From positions 1-11,499 of the forward strand of contig JANQFM010001073.1 of the NCBI GenBank assembly GCA_028277865.1: a DNA stretch of 11,499 nucleotides, read 5' to 3'. This document shows positions 1-5,512 of this stretch, one piece after another. Source of the stretch: Acidobacteriota bacterium. Its GTDB lineage: Bacteria; Acidobacteriota; UBA6911; RPQK01; DATIPO01. Each line of letters opens with the position of its first letter. The stretch's first letter is position 1. The position numbers were made by a program, and so were the translations under genes. The notes beneath the pieces are model-generated. The model was not told the origin of the DNA. It made no database searches and saw nothing but the letters and a program-made list of their open reading frames with translations.

Positions 1-105
1 CTGCGCGGGCCTCGGTCGCGACGCCTTGCCAGGACGGCGCTTGCGGCCCCTCGCTGCGGCAATCCATGAGAAATCCGGGCTAAGGACAGAGGCCAGAATC
101 TTCTT

Positions 106-564
106 TTAAAGCTCCTCGTCGAGCCGATTCGGATTCGCCTTCAGCCAGCTGCGCAAAGTGTTCTGTATTTCAACGATGGACTGAAGGTGACCCGTGCAAA
201 TCTCGAACAGCTCTGCCGGTGTGACTTCGTGATAGAAGTGGACCATGCGGTTTCGGTAACCGGCCATTTGGCGCAGCAGCTCCGCTTGTGCGGCACTCAG
301 AACGCCGGCATTGCCCAACTCTGAGGCGATCGCCTTGTATTCCTTGACGCCTTTTGCCAGTCCCTTGGCAACCAGATGCCGTCCCAAATCGAACAACGCC
401 TCCAGGCTGCGTCGAAGACAGGATTCGGCAGCCCAAATATTTCGCCGGTCTGCAAGAAATGCGGCCCGATCCTCCAGAGGAAGGGCGCGGATCTCATCCA
501 ACAGCTCATCGATCAACGCCAGTCGCTGGGTGACCACCCGGATTTCGATGGGGCCGGGGCTCAT
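106..564 (-). CDS. hepT: HepT-like ribonuclease toxin of a HepT/MntA toxin-antitoxin pair
   Basis: This 152-aa mostly helical protein fits the HEPN-family HepT toxins (DUF86), which cleave RNA in the cytoplasm. The sequence shows the diagnostic RX4HXY motif as RNRMVHFY, with Arg104, His109 and Tyr111 counted from the chosen start. In characterised systems of this type the tyrosine is the residue that the MntA antitoxin AMPylates to silence the toxin. I chose the ATG at 564 because it overlaps the stop of mntA as ATGA and has a GGAGAAGG ribosome binding site just upstream. A start ten codons earlier is open but would lie further inside mntA. The ATGA overlap implies translational coupling to the antitoxin. 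All motif residues are present, so the toxin looks intact. The substrate RNA cannot be read from sequence. Confidence 0.88.
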   Translation of the reverse strand: MSPGPIEIRVVTQRLALIDELLDEIRALPLEDRAAFLADRRNIWAAESCLRRSLEALFDLGRHLVAKGLAKGVKEYKAIASELGNAGVLSAAQAELLRQMAGYRNRMVHFYHEVTPAELFEICTGHLQSIVEIQNTLRSWLKANPNRLDEEL

Positions 565-995
565 TCCTTCTCCTCCAGGGCCAGCGCCTGCCACTCGCGC
601 AGCAAGGGAAGAAGATCGCCGGCGCGCCGCAGCACGTAAAGGTCGTACTCGTCGGCATGATAGGAATCCTCTGCAAAGAGGCGTTCACCGCAAATGGCGT
701 CGGCGGCCAGGTGAGGATCGGCATCCCGCAGTGAAATCAGGTCCACCTGCGGGACATTGAGCAGATCCTCCAGCGCGATGGCCAGCTGCACCTTGTCGGC
801 CACCGTCCACTGGGCATTGCGACGTGGAAGGACAGCGATGTCGACGTCGGAAGGATGGTGCCGATCGAGGTTTGCGCCCTCTTCTGCCCAGCGCTGCACT
901 TCGCGGGCACGACTGCCGAAGGAGTAGAGGATCGAAACCCCTTTTTCGCGGCACAGGTCTTCGAGCTGAGTACGCTGATGCTGGTCCGAAGCCAT
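561..995 (-). CDS. mntA: MntA-like minimal nucleotidyltransferase antitoxin
   Basis: This 144-aa protein carries a minimal nucleotidyltransferase fold. The glycine-serine pair is at residues 27-28 (FGSRA), the catalytic aspartate pair at 50 and 52 (SDVDIAV), and a plausible third carboxylate at Asp85 (QVDLISL). Antitoxins of this family transfer AMP from ATP to a tyrosine of HepT. The spacing between the GS and DxD elements is 21 residues, where the usual motif has about ten, so there is an insertion with a Trp- and Glu-rich segment. The ATG at 995 is preferred over an upstream one that would add 35 residues of unlikely composition. Its ribosome binding site is only a weak purine stretch (GAGAAGAAG). 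It is the first gene of the pair and its stop overlaps the hepT start. Confidence 0.85.
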   Translation of the reverse strand: MASDQHQRTQLEDLCREKGVSILYSFGSRAREVQRWAEEGANLDRHHPSDVDIAVLPRRNAQWTVADKVQLAIALEDLLNVPQVDLISLRDADPHLAADAICGERLFAEDSYHADEYDLYVLRRAGDLLPLLREWQALALEEKE

Positions 996-1354
996 CTTCT
1001 TCTCGACAGAAAGGCATGCTATCACAACCGATAGGATCCGCCGCTTCTTGAAGCAAGCCCGTGAACAGCCCCAACATTGCCACGTCCATCGCCAAGTCAT
1101 TCTGAATCAGCGTCCTTGCGCTGCCTTCGCGCGCAGAGGCGGGCCGTCTCGGTTCGAGGGTGGCTTTCCGCTCCATGGGCTGGGAATCGATTACACCAGG
1201 ACTGGCAAGGCCCGCTTTTGCTGGCAGCGGGCATCTGCCTGACCTGCCTGCTCGGGGCGAGGTCTTCAAGCGATCCTATTAGCGGGAATCGCCTACGCCC
1301 TCATCCCGGCCGTGATTTGCCTTGGGGTTTCGGTCGGTTTACTCTGATGGCAAG
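996..1354. other. Gene-free gap with possible membrane-protein remnant
   Basis: No intact gene is visible in these 359 bases between the divergent mntA and the next plus-strand gene. On the plus strand, 1243-1347 is open for 34 codons and ends in a TGA at 1345. It reads as a strongly hydrophobic segment (AILLAGIAYALIPAVICLG) but has no start codon. Just upstream, in another frame around 1200-1260, a second hydrophobic run appears (PLLLAAGICLTCLLGA). Together they look like two membrane helices of one gene separated by a frameshift. The promoters for both flanking transcripts must also lie here, but no clear sigma70 pair was recognised. Confidence 0.35.
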
Positions 1355-1783
1355 ATGGCCGCACCCAAATTGCATCCTCGGCGGGTTGCTCACGAGCGCC
1401 TGGCCGATGAGGTTTTGCAGGCGCAGCCGGTGCTTTACGCCAAGATCGCGAGGGCTTGCGGCATCAGGGAATCCGAAGTCTCCCAGGCTCTGGCCGAAGT
1501 GATCCGATTCCTCAACCTGATCGCCTTCAGCGGACGAACGCTCGCCCCGGCGCAGAATCTGGACTTGGCCTGGCACGAGTTTATCCTGTGCACCCGCGCC
1601 TACATGCGATTTTGCCGTCGCCATTTCGGGCGCATAATCCACCACACGCCCGAGGGAAACCGTCGGGTCAACAACGCCCGCTTCCAGGAGACGGTGGCTC
1701 TGTACAAGGAACACTTCGGTTCGCCCGATCCCCGTTTCTGGGGCGCCCGCAAGCCGGCTGAGTGCGGATCTTGTGAGGGTTGA
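1355..1783 (+). CDS. Glycine-rich-domain-like protein of unknown function
   Basis: This 142-aa soluble protein resembles the bacterial relatives of the GRDP (glycine-rich domain-containing) family. The recognisable core is LDLAWHEFILCTRAYMRFC at about residues 68-86, followed by a conserved-looking RRHFGRIIHHTPEG. The W-H-E-F-I pattern with a nearby Tyr/Phe-Cys is what I associate with the family. The N-terminal half is helical (a KIARACGIRESEVSQAL segment that could be mistaken for a helix-turn-helix). The tail ends in ECGSCEG, so two cysteines sit at the extreme C terminus. I chose the ATG at 1355; a TTG at 1322 would add eleven residues. The ribosome binding site is weak. It lies 104 bases upstream of another gene whose product also has a Cys-rich tail. 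No function is established for the family, and the assignment rests on motif memory. Confidence 0.7.
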   Translation: MAAPKLHPRRVAHERLADEVLQAQPVLYAKIARACGIRESEVSQALAEVIRFLNLIAFSGRTLAPAQNLDLAWHEFILCTRAYMRFCRRHFGRIIHHTPEGNRRVNNARFQETVALYKEHFGSPDPRFWGARKPAECGSCEG

Positions 1784-1887
1784 GGCTGCATCGCAGCGTT
1801 TCTATACTGGCTTGCAGCCAATGCCAACAGTCTGCAAAACCAGAAACGACTCTGCCGTCGTTGGTGTTTGACTTTCCAGAGAACGAC

Positions 1888-2964
1888 ATGTTTTTCAAAG
1901 CCGTTTTGACCATCGATCCCTCCCAAATGACCAACATCCAACCAATCCCCCCTACGCGGGCCTTCGGCAAGATGCTGCACTTTTTGACTGCCGGCAAGAC
2001 TTCGGAAAAAGAAGAACGGGAGACCTTCACCGCAGTCTCCATTCTGCAGCAGTTCAACCGGGCTTTTCGCGCCCAGGGGATCCGCAACATCGTGCGGCTG
2101 GCACGCGACGGAACGGACTTTTACCTCGACCAGGAAGGCAGGCCCGATGACCTGAAAGAGGCTCTGGGCAATTTCGAAGCCAAGGTGCCGCCCGCCGGCC
2201 AGCCTCCTTTTGAGACCCTCATCCTGGTTGTTGAACACGACCTGGACTCGCTGCGAATCCTCATTGAAGCCCATGTGCAAAGGCGCCACCAAGTGGGCGA
2301 GCACCCCATTTCCCTGCGCATCAATGCCCTGATGCTCGACTTGGCCAAGCAACCGGGGCAAAGCAGCTCGGATGTCCAGAATGCCATGGGGCCGCTGTTC
2401 CAGTCGCAGGAAGCCTACGACAGCTACTTGAAGCAGAGGGAGGGGGAGTTTGTGCATTTCCTGGACGACTTGCAGCAATGCCTCAGCCGGCACATCGGCG
2501 TCGACCGGGTCACACGCCAAACGATCCGGGGGCTGATCCGCCCATCCCAGCCGATCCAGGACGTGAGAAAGCTCAAGCCAGGGCTTGGATGCGACCCTTT
2601 CTTTCACGGCTACCACGGCTTTGCAGACACGTTTTTATATGCCTGGCTGTGGCTCGAGCTGCTGCATCAGCACAACCTGCCGGTACATAGCCTGGAGTTG
2701 GTGGACGAGAGCGGTCATCAACTGATGCGAATAGGCAACATGGCCCTGTTTCCCGCCGACGACGAACGACTCAATCCCTCGGTCCCGTTCCCGACCCGAT
2801 ACCAAACTGCCAGCCTGGCCAGCCTGCACAGCTATGGCAAGGAGAGCAGGAGCCGTTCATCCGAAGGAGGCGGCTCGGAATGGCTCTGGGGCCTGGCCGA
2901 CCTGTCCGGCTGTTCAGGCGCCGACTGCGGAGGAAGCTGCGGGGGAGGTTGCGGCGGGGAGTGA
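1888..2964 (+). CDS. Conserved-looking hypothetical protein with Cys/Gly-rich tail
   Basis: I do not recognise this 358-aa protein. The first 300 residues look like a soluble globular protein with mixed helices and strands, without a signal peptide. There is an aromatic, His-rich stretch near residues 230-256 (FFHGYHGFADTFLYAWLWLE). After a low-complexity linker (SRSRSSEGGGSE) the last 20 or so residues contain four cysteines and many glycines (CSGADCGGSCGGGCGG). Such tails could bind metal, be modified, or act as a precursor segment; the sequence does not say which. The ATG at 1888 is preferred because it opens the part with good codon structure. The reading frame is open 36 codons further upstream, but that stretch reads poorly and would touch the previous stop. 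Co-orientation with the GRDP-like gene suggests, but does not prove, joint function. Confidence 0.75.
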   Translation: MFFKAVLTIDPSQMTNIQPIPPTRAFGKMLHFLTAGKTSEKEERETFTAVSILQQFNRAFRAQGIRNIVRLARDGTDFYLDQEGRPDDLKEALGNFEAKVPPAGQPPFETLILVVEHDLDSLRILIEAHVQRRHQVGEHPISLRINALMLDLAKQPGQSSSDVQNAMGPLFQSQEAYDSYLKQREGEFVHFLDDLQQCLSRHIGVDRVTRQTIRGLIRPSQPIQDVRKLKPGLGCDPFFHGYHGFADTFLYAWLWLELLHQHNLPVHSLELVDESGHQLMRIGNMALFPADDERLNPSVPFPTRYQTASLASLHSYGKESRSRSSEGGGSEWLWGLADLSGCSGADCGGSCGGGCGGE

Positions 2965-3010
2965 CAGCATCACTCGCGCGTCAAGGGCTTTATAACCAGC
3001 CAAGCGGATC

Positions 3011-3418
3011 ATGACCGATATCTTCACTCCTGAGCGACGCAGCGAGATCATGTCCAGCATCCGGTCTCGTGACACGCGGCCTGAGCTGATCGTGCGTTCC
3101 TTTCTTCACGCGATGGGGCTGCGCTTCAGGCTATACCGCCGGGATCTGCCCGGCTCGCCCGACCTGGTCTTTCCGAAATACAAGTTCGTGCTGTTCGTTC
3201 ATGGGTGCTTTTGGCATCAGCACCCAGGGTGCAAGAGAGCCCGGATGCCCTCGACCCGGCGCAGCTTTTGGCAGGCCAAACTGCGAAGGAACATCGAGCG
3301 TGACCTGGAGGCAGTCCGGCAGCTCAGGGACAAGGGCTGGCGGGTGTTTGTGCTGTGGGAGTGCGAAATCGGAGAAGGGGCGCTCATCGATCTGGCGGAT
3401 CGGATACGACAGGAGTGA
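3011..3418 (+). CDS. vsr: Very short patch repair endonuclease (Vsr)
   Basis: This 135-aa enzyme nicks DNA 5' of the T in T:G mismatches that arise by deamination of 5-methylcytosine, starting short-patch repair. The match to the family is clear. LPGSPDLVF carries the catalytic aspartate at residue 51, and VHGCFWHQHPGC carries His64 and His69 with cysteines and a histidine of the structural zinc site (Cys66, His71, Cys74). GWRVFVLWECE supplies the last zinc cysteine near residue 118. The key positions fall at the same numbers as in the E. coli enzyme. Length is slightly short of E. coli Vsr but normal for the family. It lies 46 bases after the preceding gene and 9 bases before the restriction endonuclease gene, so it is probably co-transcribed with the latter. 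Its partner is the cytosine methyltransferase encoded on the other strand at 4085-5236. Confidence 0.95.
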   Translation: MTDIFTPERRSEIMSSIRSRDTRPELIVRSFLHAMGLRFRLYRRDLPGSPDLVFPKYKFVLFVHGCFWHQHPGCKRARMPSTRRSFWQAKLRRNIERDLEAVRQLRDKGWRVFVLWECEIGEGALIDLADRIRQE

Positions 3419-3427
3419 GGCCGACGG

Positions 3428-4093
3428 ATGACTGTCCAGGACGATAAAAGAGAAAGAGATCTCACACTCCTGTTCAATTTGACGTTCGACCATGAACGTG
3501 AAGGAGCCGGTACGGATGCACATCTTGAATTGGACGGCCAAGTCATCCCCTTCGAGCTCAAGTCGTCCACGACCGGCTCTGTCTCGACTGCCCGCGATGT
3601 GGGGATGGAGCATCTGGACCGATGGTCCAGCAAGCACTGGCTGATCGGGTTCTACACCCGAGGGGCTCGCCGCCTGCGCTACTGCCACTACGCTTCTCCC
3701 CGTTTGATGAGTGGCTGGATTGATGAAAAACGCAGCTACATCCAGCCGGATTACGACTTGGCGAAGATCGCCAAAGGCAAGCTTGGATTGGGTGATTTGT
3801 ACCGCATATGTGGGAAAAAGGCAGCCTACTCCTACAGGGATGCCCTCAGCCTGCATAAGAGGCAATACAGAAAGGACCGCTATTTAAGCCTCATGGATAT
3901 GGAGGGAGGATACAGTCCGGAGAGAATGCTCAAGTTCCTTCAGGCCAGACTGGAGTATGTCTGCCTCAGAGGCAGTACGATCAACAATCCGCACATCCCG
4001 AAGTCATACTTCAAAGGGTGGGCACGGATTGATAGCAACCATGCCGAGACTCTTCGCAAGTTGGTCAGGCGGGAACTGGCGAGGTCAGGATAG
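3428..4093 (+). CDS. Type II restriction endonuclease, PD-(D/E)XK type
   Basis: This 221-aa protein is read as the restriction half of the cassette. The N-terminal third shows a PD-(D/E)XK nuclease core: Asp30 in GAGTDAHLEL and Glu43-x-Lys45 in PFELKSS, with an STARDVG segment following that resembles the substrate-contacting part of such enzymes. The rest (Trp/Tyr/Arg-rich) would hold the target recognition surface. I do not recognise the specificity. The gene starts 9 bases after vsr with a GAGG ribosome binding site. Its last 9 bases overlap the 3' end of the convergent methyltransferase gene. A function in cutting unmethylated foreign DNA follows from the nuclease motif plus the neighbouring methyltransferase and Vsr; cleavage itself is an inference. 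Composition (about 50% G+C in a sampled line) is lower than that of the nearby peptidase gene. Confidence 0.82.
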   Translation: MTVQDDKRERDLTLLFNLTFDHEREGAGTDAHLELDGQVIPFELKSSTTGSVSTARDVGMEHLDRWSSKHWLIGFYTRGARRLRYCHYASPRLMSGWIDEKRSYIQPDYDLAKIAKGKLGLGDLYRICGKKAAYSYRDALSLHKRQYRKDRYLSLMDMEGGYSPERMLKFLQARLEYVCLRGSTINNPHIPKSYFKGWARIDSNHAETLRKLVRRELARSG

Positions 4094-5236
4094 AGTCTCA
4101 GCAACCGCCCTGGCCACCTGGTAAGCCACCGGCGGCGAAACCGAATTGCCGACTTGTCCCAGCACCTGATAGACAGCGCCCGCAAAATGCCAACTTTCGG
4201 GGAACCCTTGAATCGTTGCACAATCCTGGACTGAAAGGCGGAAGTGCCTGTTTTCCGGTACAAACAGATGAGCCCTCTCGCGGCTGGGCGCCACGCCGTG
4301 GGGCCAAATCTGAAGCTGAGACCACAGCTTCAGGCTGGCACTGCTGTTGACGACCGATGTGGTCTTGCGGGGTCCGGTGAAGCCGCTTCGCAGCGTGGGA
4401 GACAGTGCATCGAAGCCGATCTGCGGCAGGCCGAGCGACTCCCTGATGCCCATGCATCGTTTGGGGCAGCCGGCGCGCAATGCCTCAAACAGGGGCGTTT
4501 TGCCGACCAGATGCTGATAGGTGTGAGTATCCTGCGGAATCCGGAATGCAGCAAATGCCTTCTCATCGCGAAAGCCGACGAAAAACACTCGGACCCGTTT
4601 CTGAGGAACGCCGAAGCCGCAGGCATTCAATCTGAAGGAGGCGATCCTGAAGGCTTTCAACGGTTCGAAAAGGGACTGGGCCAGGTACCCTTCGAATTTG
4701 GGGTCGAGCAAACCCGGGACATTCTCAGCTACAAAGGCTCTTGGCCGCGTAGCCAGGACTGCCCTGACGAACTCCGGCCACATGTCTCTTTCATCGCTGC
4801 TGCCTTGCTGTTTTCCCGCCACTGAAAACGGTTGGCAAGGAGGGCCGCCGTGGAGAACATCCACGCGGCCTTTCAAAGGCGCCCAGTCGACCGTCCTGAC
4901 GTCTCCGGACTCCTGCCCTGCGTGCACCTTCCACCGGGGCCTGTTGGCACAAAGAGTCTGCCCGCCGACCTGCAGCAGCTCATAGGACGCAAGGTGCCTG
5001 AACCCGGCCCTGTCAAAACCCAAGTCCATCCCGCCTCCGCCACTGAAAAGGGAGAGTGCCGACAAACCGTTCGGCTTCAATTCGGGCATCAAGGAATCAG
5101 GGTCGAGGACAGGATGGTTGACGGGGTGGACAGGCTCGGGCCCCCTTCCGCTCAATGCCCTCTTCTTTGCGAGCCGTGATTGGTGCGAGCAGATTCTGTA
5201 TTCCTCTCTTCGCTGCTCTGAAATCTGATACGGCAT
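4085..5236 (-). CDS. DNA (cytosine-5) methyltransferase of a type II system
   Basis: This 383-aa enzyme transfers a methyl group from S-adenosylmethionine to C5 of cytosine in its target and protects host DNA from the adjacent endonuclease. The classic m5C motifs appear in order: motif I (LSLFSGGGGMDLGF), motif IV with catalytic Cys134 (GGPPCQPFS), motif VI (ENVPGL), motif VIII (QKRVRVFFVGF), motif IX (LSVQDCATIQGFPESW) and motif X (QVGNSVSPPVA). A target-recognition region lies between VIII and IX. The start is uncertain. ATG at 5236 has a GAAAGAG purine stretch upstream and gives an N-terminal extension of about 49 residues before MPELKP. ATG at 5089 would begin right at motif I without a ribosome binding site, and ATG at 5290 is also open. 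The gene converges on the endonuclease gene with a 9-bp overlap. Confidence 0.95.
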   Translation of the reverse strand: MPYQISEQRREEYRICSHQSRLAKKRALSGRGPEPVHPVNHPVLDPDSLMPELKPNGLSALSLFSGGGGMDLGFDRAGFRHLASYELLQVGGQTLCANRPRWKVHAGQESGDVRTVDWAPLKGRVDVLHGGPPCQPFSVAGKQQGSSDERDMWPEFVRAVLATRPRAFVAENVPGLLDPKFEGYLAQSLFEPLKAFRIASFRLNACGFGVPQKRVRVFFVGFRDEKAFAAFRIPQDTHTYQHLVGKTPLFEALRAGCPKRCMGIRESLGLPQIGFDALSPTLRSGFTGPRKTTSVVNSSASLKLWSQLQIWPHGVAPSRERAHLFVPENRHFRLSVQDCATIQGFPESWHFAGAVYQVLGQVGNSVSPPVAYQVARAVAETLS

Positions 5237-5281
5237 GGAACGCTCTTTCAGAAACTTCGCCTTCTCTTCAGTGAATGCTAG

Positions 5282-5446
5282 CCGTCGCATCTGACACCGG
5301 AGCCTGTGCTGGAACGCGAAAAGGAAGCGCTGTTTTTGTGGCGCGTCGTCAGGGTTTCGCGTCTTCTTTGTCCGCAATCCCACGAGGCCGCTTCGCTCGA
5401 AGCGCGGGCTTTGTCCGCCGCCCTTGTTGAAAAAATCCTCGCCGCA
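5282..5446. other. Bidirectionally open segment, possible repeat or gene fragment
   Basis: Between the methyltransferase and the peptidase, both strands read open and protein-like. On the plus strand, starting after a TAG at 5279, there are 54 codons without an ATG that include VSRLLCPQSHEAASLEARAL and end in a TAA after EKILAA. On the minus strand the methyltransferase frame stays open through the same bases (GLRTKKTRNPDDAPQKQRF). Only one can be meaningful. The plus-strand frame may be the 3' remnant of a gene or part of a dispersed repeat; the minus-strand frame may be a further methyltransferase extension. No start codon with a good ribosome binding site supports either. Confidence 0.3.
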
Positions 5447-5512
5447 TAAGAAACTGGAGCCGAGCCGGGGAGGTTCCTCGGCATTTGGCTTCGACAAATC
5501 GAGGAGGTGCGG

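Noticed and set aside
1..105. Possible gene end at the left edge
   Set aside because: A short open frame ends at a TGA near 67, but the text is Arg-rich and unrecognisable and there is too little sequence to judge.
685..1269. Minus-strand 194-codon ORF overlapping mntA in another frame
   Set aside because: It is Arg/Pro/Ser-rich, overlaps mntA with its intact catalytic motifs, and shows no domain.
1600..2616. Minus-strand 338-codon ORF opposite the Cys-tailed gene
   Set aside because: It is a shadow of the plus-strand genes and runs across both of them. The plus-strand frames have better start context and composition.
5459..5482. GCCGAG/CTCGGC stem-loop before the peptidase
   Set aside because: It is short, has a long loop and no T tract, and is not positioned as a known riboswitch or terminator.
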